From assembly GCA_000432335.1 (NCBI GenBank), contig HF995393.1, positions 1 to 27,028 of the forward strand: a DNA stretch of 27,028 bases, read 5' to 3'. A program made the translations under genes and the position numbers. Source of the DNA: Firmicutes bacterium CAG:646. GTDB lineage: Bacteria; Bacillota; Clostridia; Lachnospirales; Lachnospiraceae. The notes beneath the pieces were generated by a model. That model was not told where the DNA came from and did no database searches. It saw only the letters and a list, made by a program, of their open reading frames with translations. Of this stretch, positions 1 through 7,739 are shown piece after piece. Within the stretch, counting starts at the first letter, position 1; every line of letters starts with the position of its first letter.

Positions 1-51
1 GTATCAAATCAAAACATATCCCCACAAAATCACGGAAATATGAGAAATATT

Positions 52-132
52 TTTGCAGTACGAATACTGTTCGTGCAACCCTTTTCCCACAAAATATAGA
101 TTTCTTCAATTTTGCACTTTTTTGATGCAAAA
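52..132 (-). terminator. weak hairpins downstream of the DUF1016 gene
   Basis: On the minus strand, just past the stop of the nuclease gene, a TTTTGCA/TGCAAAA stem (110-116 with 126-132) encloses a 9-base loop. A second short interrupted stem lies at 52-78. Neither has a long uridine tract, so termination here is only a possibility. I see no gene in bases 1-133. Confidence 0.3.
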
Positions 133-133
133 T

Positions 134-1159
134 CTACTCCTCACTACCAATATTTTCTTCCACCGTCTTGATGGATTCCAGTGCTTGATATTCCTGTTTT
201 AATTCCCGCAGCAATTCTTCCTCGCTTGGTAGATACAATTTATATTTTGACGCAAAAATCTGTGTTTCATTTTCAGGTAACATATACTTAACTACTGACT
301 CACTTTTATCTGCACATAATACAATACCAATCGGTGGATTGTCCCCTTCGTTCATAAGTTCTCGTTCATAATAATGAACATACATCTGCATCTGCCCCAA
401 ATCCTGATGTGTTAAGTCCCCAACCTTTAAATCTATCAGAACAAAACATTTCAAAATATAATTATAGAATACAAGATCAATTCTAAAATGCCGTCCATCA
501 AATGTTATTCTTTTCTGCCTTGCAACAAATGAAAATCCTCTGCCAAGTTCCAAAAGAAATTTCTGTAAATGTGTAATTAACGCTTGTTCTAAATCACTTT
601 CATAAAAATCATCATTAGGTGTCAGGCCAAGAAATTCTAATACATATGGGTCACGGATGACATCTTCTGGTTTCTTCATCGGCTCTAACATCTGTATTTC
701 CTCTGCAACCTGCTCTTTATTTTTACTGGATAATAACCTTTCATAAAAGAAGGAATTTATCTGACGCTCAAGCTGTCTTGTACTCCATTGAGATTTTACA
801 GCTTCCTGCATGTAAAATTCTCGTGCATTTTCATTCTCTACTCGCATTAGAAGGCGATAATGCGTCCAACTCAATTCGCTACGCAGTGCGTAGCCGTTTG
901 GAAATTTCAAATAAAATTGTCGCATATTCTTCAAATTTGCAACGGTAAATCCTTTACCAAAATCCTGTGTCATTTGTTTTGACAATTCTTTTAATAAACC
1001 TGACCCATACTCTGATTTTTCATTACCGCCTTGTTCCGCTATAATAGATTTCCCAATATTCCAATAGGCTTCAACCATTGCAAAATTGGCAGTCTGATAG
1101 ACCTTATTTCTAGCTGTGGTTAAAATATTTTTGATTCCTTCATAGAAATTTTGATTCAT
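134..1159 (-). CDS. PDDEXK nuclease domain protein (DUF1016/YhcG family)
   Basis: 341 residues, a normal length for the YhcG family. The N-terminal half (about 10-150) matches the DUF1016 N-terminal domain: a helical region with YWNIGKSI (about 32-39) and LSWTHYRLL (about 96-104). The C-terminal half (about 165-335) is the PDDEXK nuclease fold, with candidate catalytic residues E191, D228 (in FRIDLVFY) and D243/K245 (in VLIDLKVGDL). Family members are often found near restriction-modification or other defence genes; the cellular role is poorly defined. The start is supported by GGGGAG about 6 bases before ATG. It lies 20 bases after the DUF6414-like gene and probably shares its transcript, as the last gene of the rlmD cluster. 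The family call is strong. A role in DNA degradation or defence is inference. Confidence 0.88.
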   Translation of the reverse strand: MNQNFYEGIKNILTTARNKVYQTANFAMVEAYWNIGKSIIAEQGGNEKSEYGSGLLKELSKQMTQDFGKGFTVANLKNMRQFYLKFPNGYALRSELSWTHYRLLMRVENENAREFYMQEAVKSQWSTRQLERQINSFFYERLLSSKNKEQVAEEIQMLEPMKKPEDVIRDPYVLEFLGLTPNDDFYESDLEQALITHLQKFLLELGRGFSFVARQKRITFDGRHFRIDLVFYNYILKCFVLIDLKVGDLTHQDLGQMQMYVHYYERELMNEGDNPPIGIVLCADKSESVVKYMLPENETQIFASKYKLYLPSEEELLRELKQEYQALESIKTVEENIGSEE

Positions 1160-1179
1160 AAAAAGCTCCCCTTTTTATA

Positions 1180-2061
1180 TCAATCATCATAATAAATTGC
1201 AACCGGATGCACAATATACATCTCATCTATATTTTCAAAGAATAATTTCGTCAATGTGTTCATAGAATTTCCTATTCCTGAGAAAGTTGAAATTGGGGAA
1301 TTAGCCTGAGCCATGACTTTATTCGTAATATACCCTACAACAGTTATTTTTCCACCGTACTTAAAAGCTGCTGTTGATATATTATCTCTCATAAATTTTT
1401 CATCTAAAACCACAGCATAATTCGAAATACACAGTATTCTCGGATATGGAATAATAGCGGCCAACATTTCAACCATCTTTTTTAATGAATCCCAATTTTC
1501 ATGATTTTTATCTAGAGCTTCTTGTACCGTTTCATTTACTTTACCTTGTACAATTTTACTTCGGCGCTGTTCTCTTGCAAATTCTTCTGTTTGTTTTTCT
1601 GCCTCTTTTCTTGTATTCATATCTTGAATCTGTGTAAGCATATCAACAAATCCATCTTTTACAAACAGTTTTTGATAAAACGCAATATCAAAAATATAAA
1701 ATTTGTCTTTTACGATAAGGAAATCACCAACATCTGTCCCATTTAACAAATTATGCTCATGTAAATAATTCATAAATTGGTCAAACGCATTATCATGCAT
1801 TATCTTTGTCTGCACATCTCGAACCATTTCGTCATCAGCAACTGTTTTCAAATGTTGATACGTTGCTTGAGCATTTGCATCTACTCCTTTTCCAAATAGT
1901 TTGAAAGCTATTTTCCCAGCAAGGCTAGTCGTAACAGAATTTTGCCTATTCACTTTTTTCTGATGCTGCGTTTCTGAATCTTCACTTTGAATCAATCCAT
2001 CAAATATTTGTGCCAGATAAGAATTCAATGTATCAGTATCCAGATAAATAAACCTTCTCAT
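1180..2061 (-). CDS. DUF6414-like protein of unknown function
   Basis: 293 residues from the ATG at 2061, which has a good AAGGAG 5 bases upstream. An in-frame ATG at 2100 lies inside rlmD and lacks such a site, so I reject it. The protein begins MRRFIYLDTDTLNSYLAQI, which I associate with the DUF6414 family; this is recall, not a search. There is no signal peptide or clear membrane segment. A charged helical stretch lies near residues 145-190 (KEAEKQTEEFAREQRR), followed by an alpha/beta-looking C-terminal half. No catalytic motif is recognisable. The gene starts 22 bases after rlmD stops and ends 20 bases before the DUF1016 nuclease, so the three genes look co-transcribed. Function unknown; pairing with a nuclease hints at an accessory or defence role, which is inference. 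Confidence 0.72.
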   Translation of the reverse strand: MRRFIYLDTDTLNSYLAQIFDGLIQSEDSETQHQKKVNRQNSVTTSLAGKIAFKLFGKGVDANAQATYQHLKTVADDEMVRDVQTKIMHDNAFDQFMNYLHEHNLLNGTDVGDFLIVKDKFYIFDIAFYQKLFVKDGFVDMLTQIQDMNTRKEAEKQTEEFAREQRRSKIVQGKVNETVQEALDKNHENWDSLKKMVEMLAAIIPYPRILCISNYAVVLDEKFMRDNISTAAFKYGGKITVVGYITNKVMAQANSPISTFSGIGNSMNTLTKLFFENIDEMYIVHPVAIYYDD

Positions 2062-2083
2062 CAGTTTCTCCTTCCCATTTATA

Positions 2084-3790
2084 TTACGAAATAATCTCAA
2101 AATGCTTCAAAGCATCTTTGATTGCTTCTACTTTTTCTGCTGTCGGATGTTTCCTCGGCTGTTTCAATTCTTCTACCGCATTAGGGGCATCATACATCGG
2201 CAAGCCTAAATCTCTCTTAACCTCTGCAATATAAGCGGTATGCACCTTGAATCCATATTTTTCTTCTATGTACTCTTTCATCATTTTGTAGGTAACTCGC
2301 TCTTTCGGCTTATAGGCTTCTGCTCTTTCAGAGATTTCCTTTAACGGAACTTTACCTTCTCCCTCCCCAAACTCGACTTTTACGTTGATATGACTATCTG
2401 GCTTTTTGTGGGAAAGCATTACAACCGTCTCGACATGCACCGTTTGTGCAAATTGATCCACGCACACACACCGTTCCACCCGATATCCATTTGCCAAAAA
2501 CATCTCCAAATCCCGAGCCAGACTGGTCGGCTTACAGGAAATGTATACCAGATGTTCCACCCCATACTGCAGTATTTTTGGCAGCGCTTTCGGATGTATC
2601 CCGTCTCTTGGCGGGTCCAGCACGATAAAATCTGGCTTTTCTTCTATTTCATCCAGTACTTTCAGCACATCTCCGGCAATAAATTCACAGTTTCCGATCC
2701 CATTTTCTGCTGCATTTTCCCGGGCTGCCTCCACTGCTTCCTCTACGATTTCCACGCCGATAACCTTTTTTGCCACCGACGCCAGAATCTGGGAGATCGT
2801 TCCCGTACCGCTGTACAGATCAAATACTGTCATATCTTTCGTATCACCGATGTATTCCCGAGCTGTCTGATACAGAACCTCCGCCCCCAGGGAATTTGGC
2901 TGGAAGAAGGAAAATGGAGTAATTTTAAACCGAAGCCCCAGAATTTCTTCATAGAAATAGTCTTGTCCATATAAGATTCTCGTCTCATCGCTCTGCACCG
3001 TATCTGCCAGAGAATCATTCAAAATATGTAAAACCCCCGTAATCTTTCCTTCCAGTTTAAGCGCAAGCAGACGATCCACCAATTCTGCAAGATCCGGCGC
3101 CATCTGTGTTGTAGTAACCAGATTTACCAGAATCTCTCCTGTAGTATTTCCCCTTCTTAAAAGCAGGTGGCGCAAATAGCCCGTATGCTGCATCTTATGA
3201 TAATAAGTAAATCCTTTTTCCCGGGAATATTCCAGCACGCACTGAAGAATCCTGGTCATATCTTCATGCACCAGTTTACAGTCCAGCGCATCCAGAACAT
3301 CATAGGTGCTTCCCTTTTTATGCAGTCCCAACGTCAAAGGACCGCCTTTTTCAGCGTCTCCAAAAGAAAATTCCATTTTATTCCTGTAGGCAAATTCCTG
3401 TGGACTTCCTTTGATCTTTTCAAATTGGTAATCCGGTCTTCCCTCTGCATCTACCTGACCGCCCCGGATCAGCGCCCCGTCAAGCAGTTCACGGATCTGA
3501 GACTCCTTCATATGAAGCTGCGCCTGATAATCCATCGTCTGGTACATACAACCGCCACATTGAGGAAATATGGAACATACCGGTTCTCTTATCTCCAATG
3601 GGGATTTTTCCAGCACTTCCAAAAGTCTTCCTTCCACTCGATTTCCCCTCTTTTTATTGATCATAAATCGAATTCTCTGTCCCGGTATTCCATTTTTCAC
3701 CACCACAGTCTGTCCGTTTATTGTTACTTTTCCTTTATTGGGAAATTCTATTTTTTCAATAATTCCTTCATAAATCTCGCCTTTTTTCAC
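2084..3790 (-). CDS. rlmD: 23S rRNA (uracil-C5) methyltransferase, RlmD/RumA type, with C-terminal extension
   Basis: 568 residues, about 100 longer than a typical RlmD. A TRAM domain (about 1-60) is followed by iron-sulfur cysteines C72, C78, C81 and C171, spaced as in RumA. The SAM motif is DLYSGTG (324-330), then DPPRDG (392-397), the nucleophile C419 in YISCKP, and the proposed base E454 in HVETVV. It methylates a uracil of large-subunit rRNA to 5-methyluridine using SAM; whether the target is U1939, U747 or both cannot be told from sequence. Residues about 470-568 form an extra basic domain (TYKMMKEYIEEKYGF, then KRDLGLP) that I recall from many clostridial homologues. The start is GTG with AGAGGAG at good spacing. 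Two accessory genes follow on the same strand. Confidence 0.93.
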   Translation of the reverse strand: MKKGEIYEGIIEKIEFPNKGKVTINGQTVVVKNGIPGQRIRFMINKKRGNRVEGRLLEVLEKSPLEIREPVCSIFPQCGGCMYQTMDYQAQLHMKESQIRELLDGALIRGGQVDAEGRPDYQFEKIKGSPQEFAYRNKMEFSFGDAEKGGPLTLGLHKKGSTYDVLDALDCKLVHEDMTRILQCVLEYSREKGFTYYHKMQHTGYLRHLLLRRGNTTGEILVNLVTTTQMAPDLAELVDRLLALKLEGKITGVLHILNDSLADTVQSDETRILYGQDYFYEEILGLRFKITPFSFFQPNSLGAEVLYQTAREYIGDTKDMTVFDLYSGTGTISQILASVAKKVIGVEIVEEAVEAARENAAENGIGNCEFIAGDVLKVLDEIEEKPDFIVLDPPRDGIHPKALPKILQYGVEHLVYISCKPTSLARDLEMFLANGYRVERCVCVDQFAQTVHVETVVMLSHKKPDSHINVKVEFGEGEGKVPLKEISERAEAYKPKERVTYKMMKEYIEEKYGFKVHTAYIAEVKRDLGLPMYDAPNAVEELKQPRKHPTAEKVEAIKDALKHFEIIS

Positions 3791-3813
3791 TGATATGCTC
3801 CTCTCTTTTCAGG

Positions 3814-3848
3814 CAAAAAGAAAGCCCCGGGGTCTGTACTCCGAAGCT
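3814..3848 (-). terminator. rho-independent terminator of the small membrane protein gene
   Basis: Read on the minus strand, AGCTTCGG (3848-3841) pairs with CCGGGGCT (3830-3823), including two G-U pairs, around a 10-base loop, followed by TTCTTTTT. It ends the transcript of the 77-residue gene just before the rlmD ribosome site. Confidence 0.8.
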
Positions 3849-3890
3849 CTCCTGCTGTCTCATCACTGCATCTTGCTCAAACAGTAAAAA

Positions 3891-4124
3891 TTAGTTCTCT
3901 TCTGCATCCTCATCATCAAAATAATCATCGAAGTCATCGTCAAAATCGTCTTCAAAATCTTCCAGATAATCCGGTGTGAAGAAGCGGTATACTGCGTATG
4001 CAATACCAGCTACTGCTGCCACTGCTCCTACAATAGCCAAAATCCAGATAATTGTATTCTTACATTTGTCGTCATCTCGTTCTTTTTTCTGCAGTAATGT
4101 CATCAACTCATCAATTTTATTCAT
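3891..4124 (-). CDS. small single-pass membrane protein with polyacidic tail
   Basis: 77 residues. A charged N-terminus (LMTLLQKKERDDDK, residues 7-20) precedes one hydrophobic segment (about 24-47, IIWILAIVGAVAAVAGIAYA), followed by YRFFTPDYLEDF and a tail of about 20 residues made almost only of Asp, Glu and Phe/Tyr. I recall similar short proteins with a conserved FFTPDYLEDFEDDFDDDF pattern in Lachnospiraceae, sometimes under a DUF4366-like label, but I cannot confirm this. GAGAGG lies 12 bases before ATG, a long spacing. The basic/acidic sidedness suggests the acidic tail faces outward or binds cations or basic partners; this is inference. It has its own candidate promoter and terminator, so it seems to be a single-gene unit between pcrA and rlmD. 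Confidence 0.75.
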   Translation of the reverse strand: MNKIDELMTLLQKKERDDDKCKNTIIWILAIVGAVAAVAGIAYAVYRFFTPDYLEDFEDDFDDDFDDYFDDEDAEEN

Positions 4125-4157
4125 TCAGAACACCGTCCTCTCTTAAAAACTATTGTT

Positions 4158-4186
4158 ATTATACCACTCTTTTTACAAATTTACCA
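4158..4186 (-). promoter_or_regulatory. candidate promoter of the small membrane protein gene
   Basis: On the minus strand, TATAAT (4163-4158) is preceded by TGG, giving an extended -10 element, with a weak -35 TGGTAA (4186-4181) at 17 bases. It lies between the pcrA stop and the small gene. Confidence 0.5.
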
Positions 4187-4202
4187 CTAAAATTGTGAAA
4201 TG

Positions 4203-6422
4203 TTATACTTTCTTCAATTTTGCAAAGGAGGCAAACATTTTTTTCACACCCACCTTATCAAAATCTACCGTAACTTCATAGTCTTTTCCCCCATCCACGA
4301 TTGCAGTCACAACACCGCTGCCAAATTTGATATGACGTACGGTATCTCCCACGCTGTAGCTGAGTCCTTCTGCTTTTTTCACTTCAAAGTTTTTCGGTGA
4401 AAATGTATTTTTACTGTATGCCTGACGCATTTTCGCATATCTATTTCCCTGCTGAGGCATCGATACTATTTTCCGCTCCCGGGGCTCTTTTCCCAGCTCC
4501 ACCAATTCCCTGGGAATTTCCCGGATAAACCGTGAAACCTTGTTATACTGCGTCTCTCCCCGAATCATTCGCTGCTGAGCTGCCGTAAGTGTCAGCTCTT
4601 TCATTGCCCGTGTGATTCCCACATAGCACAGTCTCCGCTCTTCCTCCAATTCCGTAGGATCATCTCCCACGATTGTCATATAACTGGGGAACATTCCGTC
4701 CTCCATACCTGCCAGATACACATCCTGAAATTCCAGACCCTTAGCGCTGTGAAGGGTCATCAAAAGTACTCGATTGTCGTTATCGTCCACGGAATCGATA
4801 TCCGCTACCAGCGCTACCTCTTCCAAAAATCCGCTCAAACTGGATTCTTCCGCTTCTTCTTCATAAGATACCGCTTTAGAGATCAACTCATCGATATTTT
4901 CTATTCTCGCCTGCGCTTCTTCCGTATTTTCCGCCTGCAGCTCTGCCACATACCCGGTCTCGTCTATAATCTTCTGAAGCAATTCTGATACAGACAGGTA
5001 TTCCAACTGACTTCTGAACTTCTGAATAAAATCTACAAACGGTTTTACCTTCACCGCGCTTCTTCCCAGCGTTGTGATCTGCTCCGCCTCTTTCAGCGCA
5101 TCATAAAAGCTCATGCCCATCTCTTCCGCATACACCTGCACTTTTGTCAGGGTAGTAGCCCCAATCCCCCGCTTAGGTACATTGATAATCCGGCGCACTG
5201 CCACATCATCTCTGGCATTATCAATCGTTTTCAGATAAGCCAGAAGATCCTTGATCTCCTTTCTGGCATAGAAGTTCACACCGCCCACAATTTTATACGG
5301 AATATTCGCCAGCAAAAATTTTTCTTCAAACAAACGGGATTGAGCATTGGTACGATAAAGAATTGCGCAGTCCTTATACTCGTACACACCTTCTCGCACC
5401 TTTTTGGAAATATCTCCGGCGATATATTCTGCCTCTTCAAACCCATTTTGAAACTGTCGAAAATGAAGCGGCGCTCCCTGCTCATTGGCAGTCCACAAAG
5501 TCTTATCTTTTCTTCCCAGATTATTCTTGATCACCTCATTTGCCGCATTCAAAATATTCTGAGTAGAACGATAATTCTGTTCCAGCTTAATCACTTTTGC
5601 CTGAGGAAATACCTTCTCATATCCCAGAATATTTCCAATATTCGCTCCTCGAAACTTATAGATGGACTGGTCGTCATCTCCCACCACGCAGAGATTTTTA
5701 TATTTTTCTGCCAGAAGACTTACAAACTTAAACTGTGCCGTATTCGTATCCTGATACTCATCCACCATAATATATCGAAAACGCTCCTGATAAGAATCTA
5801 ATACGTCTGGACAATTCTGAAATAATTCCACAGTCTTTACGATCAGATCGTCAAAATCAAGAGCATTATTCTGCCGCAGCTGTTTCTGATAAGCATCATA
5901 CACTCTTGCCACCGTCTGAGCGGACCAATCCTGACTAGAAGACGCATTCAGGCGGAATTCCTCCGGTGACACCAGCTCATCCTTCGCAGAAGAAATCGCT
6001 GCCATCAGCGTTCTTTCCTTATACATCTTCGTATCAATGTTTAACCTTTTACAGACATCCTTGATCACTGTTTTCTGATCGTCTGTATCGTAAATCGTAA
6101 AATTGTTATCGTAACCCAGGCGATCAATATAACGCCGCAAAATTCTTACGCAGCTGGAGTGAAAGGTACTAACCCAGATACTTTCTGATCCGAACCCCAC
6201 GATCTTATCCACTCGCTCCCGCATCTCCTGCGCCGCCTTGTTGGTAAATGTAATCGCCATGATATTCCATGGGGTGACGCCCTTTTCTTCTATTAAATAG
6301 GCAATCCTGTGAGTCAGAACTCTCGTCTTTCCCGATCCTGCGCCTGCCAGGATCAAAACGGGACCTTCCGTATGATAAACAGCTTCCTGCTGCATGGGAT
6401 TTAATCCGTCATATTTATTCAT
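4203..6422 (-). CDS. pcrA: ATP-dependent DNA helicase PcrA (UvrD/Rep superfamily 1A)
   Basis: 739 residues, the usual PcrA length. All superfamily 1 motifs are visible: Walker A AGAGSGKT (26-33), motif Ia ITFTNKAA (57-64), motif II DEYQDTN (221-227), motif III GDDDQSIYKFRGA (248-260), motif IV QNYRSTQ (282-288), motif V LMTLHSAKGLEF and motif VI VGITRA. The C-terminal SVGDTVRHIKFGSG is the Tudor-like region that contacts RNA polymerase in PcrA of Gram-positive bacteria. It is a 3'-5' helicase for nucleotide excision repair, removal of RecA filaments and transcription conflicts. Strong GGAGAGAGG ribosome site. Its neighbour across a divergent intergenic region is a YerC-like gene, as near pcrA in Bacillus, although pcrB and ligA are absent here. 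Confidence 0.97.
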   Translation of the reverse strand: MNKYDGLNPMQQEAVYHTEGPVLILAGAGSGKTRVLTHRIAYLIEEKGVTPWNIMAITFTNKAAQEMRERVDKIVGFGSESIWVSTFHSSCVRILRRYIDRLGYDNNFTIYDTDDQKTVIKDVCKRLNIDTKMYKERTLMAAISSAKDELVSPEEFRLNASSSQDWSAQTVARVYDAYQKQLRQNNALDFDDLIVKTVELFQNCPDVLDSYQERFRYIMVDEYQDTNTAQFKFVSLLAEKYKNLCVVGDDDQSIYKFRGANIGNILGYEKVFPQAKVIKLEQNYRSTQNILNAANEVIKNNLGRKDKTLWTANEQGAPLHFRQFQNGFEEAEYIAGDISKKVREGVYEYKDCAILYRTNAQSRLFEEKFLLANIPYKIVGGVNFYARKEIKDLLAYLKTIDNARDDVAVRRIINVPKRGIGATTLTKVQVYAEEMGMSFYDALKEAEQITTLGRSAVKVKPFVDFIQKFRSQLEYLSVSELLQKIIDETGYVAELQAENTEEAQARIENIDELISKAVSYEEEAEESSLSGFLEEVALVADIDSVDDNDNRVLLMTLHSAKGLEFQDVYLAGMEDGMFPSYMTIVGDDPTELEEERRLCYVGITRAMKELTLTAAQQRMIRGETQYNKVSRFIREIPRELVELGKEPRERKIVSMPQQGNRYAKMRQAYSKNTFSPKNFEVKKAEGLSYSVGDTVRHIKFGSGVVTAIVDGGKDYEVTVDFDKVGVKKMFASFAKLKKV

Positions 6423-6509
6423 TCAACCTCTCTCCTCTTATTACCACAGCACTCCTGTATTTTGGCTGTATTGGATGCTTTTCATACTATCTTTTTCGCA
6501 CATATGTTC

Positions 6510-6538
6510 ATAATAGCATGGGCTTTCCGGGAAGTCAA
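6510..6538 (-). promoter_or_regulatory. pcrA promoter
   Basis: On the minus strand, TTGACT (6538-6533), a 17-base spacer, then TATTAT (6515-6510). The predicted leader to the pcrA ATG is about 80 bases. Confidence 0.75.
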
Positions 6539-6615
6539 TGACGTTCTGTTTGTCTTACAGAGACTTTCAAATTATTAAAAAAGTTAGAAATAATCATAAA
6601 GTTTAATAAAAGCCC

Positions 6616-6643
6616 TTGCTTTTCTAATGCGTTGTGTTAAAAT
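6616..6643 (+). promoter_or_regulatory. promoter of the YerC-like gene
   Basis: TTGCTT (6616-6621), a 16-base spacer, then TAAAAT (6638-6643), about 55 bases before the start codon. It is divergent from the pcrA promoter. Confidence 0.6.
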
Positions 6644-6698
6644 TAGAAAGTAGAAGTAATGGAAAGTATTGAAATCTTGGGGCGAAAAGGAGATTGCT

Positions 6699-6989
6699 AT
6701 GAGTAAAAAAATACATACCGAAGCGGTAGATCATTTGTTTGAAGCCATTTTATGTCTGAAAGACAAAGAAGAGTGTTATACATTTTTTGAAGATGTATGT
6801 ACGATCAATGAACTGTTGTCCCTGTCACAGAGATTTGAGGTGGCACGGATGCTGAGACAGAAAAAAACATATCTGGAAATTTCTGAGAAAACAGGCGCTT
6901 CCACAGCTACCATCAGCCGTGTAAACCGCTCCTTGACTTATGGAAACGACGGATATGAAATGGTATTTAATCGAATGAAAGAAGAGTAA
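6699..6989 (+). CDS. TrpR-like regulator, YerC/YecD family
   Basis: 96 residues from the ATG at 6699, which follows AAAGGAG at 6 bases; the longer reading frame from 6669 lacks a good ribosome site. The fold is the Trp-repressor-like helical bundle: an N-terminal helix pair with FEAILCLKDKEECYTFFEDVCT, the LSLSQRFEVARML segment, and a helix-turn-helix near residues 57-80 (YLEISEKTGASTATISRVNRSL). The family is widespread in Firmicutes and, despite the fold, is not the tryptophan repressor; its ligand and targets are not established. In Bacillus subtilis yerC lies close to pcrA, so the divergent arrangement here is a conserved neighbourhood. It may bind the shared intergenic region; this is untested. 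Confidence 0.9.
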   Translation: MSKKIHTEAVDHLFEAILCLKDKEECYTFFEDVCTINELLSLSQRFEVARMLRQKKTYLEISEKTGASTATISRVNRSLTYGNDGYEMVFNRMKEE

Positions 6990-7002
6990 CAGCAAAAATC
7001 TA

Positions 7003-7043
7003 TATAGACCAAATGGAACTGTCACGGTTCCATTTGGTCTATA
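7003..7043. terminator. bidirectional terminator between convergent genes
   Basis: A 17-bp perfect inverted repeat (7003-7019 with 7027-7043, loop of 7) lies between the YerC-like gene and the DUF1836 gene. The right arm covers the last codons and stop of the DUF1836 gene. On the minus strand the stem is followed by GATTTTTGCT; on the plus strand by AGCTTTTCT. Confidence 0.85.
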
Positions 7044-7609
7044 AGCTTTTCTATGATTTGTTTTTTTACATACACATCAAAACTGAGCAGGCAGATAAAA
7101 GAAAATGTCTTTAAAAATTTCTGATCTTCCTGAGGCGCCGAGCCGAAAGTTTCCTGAGAAATGCGGTATCGGTTGATAATATCCTCTTTTAAAGCCTCCA
7201 CCTGTTCTTTCTCCAACTGAAACACTTCATTATAAATGTCTTCCAGAGAGAGCCCTTCGCTGGCATGGAAATATTTATCTGTGATCGGTTTTAACAAAGA
7301 CTGGATATCTGTGATCGTCAGCAGATTTTTAAAATAATAAATAAAAACCAGAACCAGAAGATGCTCCCGAGAATACTTTTTCTTCAGGGGCGGGGGCAGC
7401 AGGTCATTCTTCGCATAATTATTGATCATGGTCTTTGTCAGAATCTTATCTGTTTCATACCGTTTTGAAGAAGCAAGCTGCGTGTCCATATAGGTAGTCA
7501 CCTGATCCATATATAAAGGAATGTTGGGGATATCTTCCGGTTTAATATAATCAATTCTGGAAATGCTTTCCAGAATACTGTTCAACATATCGTTCGTATC
7601 TATCGTCAT
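7022..7609 (-). CDS. DUF1836 family protein (putative DNA-binding regulator)
   Basis: 195 residues from the ATG at 7609, preceded by AGAGGTGAT; a longer frame to 7717 would cross the promoter and lacks a ribosome site. The DUF1836 signature is clear: YETDKILTKTMINNYAKNDLLPPPLKKKYSREHLLVLVFIYYFKN in residues about 45-90 (given here in part of the family's MerR-like winged-helix style), then LLTITDIQSLLKPI. The C-terminal half is helical. Members are assumed to bind DNA, but I know of no characterised target. It is divergent from thiT with the two promoters back to back, which makes thiT or itself a natural candidate target. The end of the gene is part of the shared terminator stem. Confidence 0.87.
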   Translation of the reverse strand: MTIDTNDMLNSILESISRIDYIKPEDIPNIPLYMDQVTTYMDTQLASSKRYETDKILTKTMINNYAKNDLLPPPLKKKYSREHLLVLVFIYYFKNLLTITDIQSLLKPITDKYFHASEGLSLEDIYNEVFQLEKEQVEALKEDIINRYRISQETFGSAPQEDQKFLKTFSFICLLSFDVYVKKQIIEKLIDQMEP

Positions 7610-7628
7610 CTTATCACCTCTGTTCCCT

Positions 7629-7657
7629 ATTATATAGTTTTCAAAACCATTTGTAAA
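7629..7657 (-). promoter_or_regulatory. promoter of the DUF1836 gene
   Basis: On the minus strand, TTTACA (7657-7652), a 17-base spacer, then TATAAT (7634-7629), about 20 bases before the start codon. The predicted leader is very short. Confidence 0.8.
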
Positions 7658-7668
7658 GAGTCTTCTCA

Positions 7669-7680
7669 CTGTCTTGACAG
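7669..7680. promoter_or_regulatory. 12-bp palindrome over the thiT -35 box
   Basis: CTGTCTTGACAG has perfect 5-bp arms and a 2-bp centre and contains the whole thiT -35 hexamer. A protein bound here would block the promoter. It is short enough to be chance. Confidence 0.35.
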
Positions 7681-7702
7681 CATTTTTCTCCCATGATATA
7701 TT
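7674..7702 (+). promoter_or_regulatory. thiT promoter
   Basis: Consensus TTGACA (7674-7679), a 17-base spacer, then TATATT (7697-7702). Transcription would start near 7709, only about 30 bases before the ATG, so there is no room for a TPP riboswitch. Confidence 0.85.
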
Positions 7703-7739
7703 CAAATTCGAAAACAAAAGAAAATCAGGAGGTGTTCCT

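Noticed and set aside
2062..2100. Upstream ATG for the DUF6414-like gene
   Set aside because: It lies within the end of rlmD and lacks a ribosome site, whereas the ATG at 2061 has AAGGAG at good spacing.
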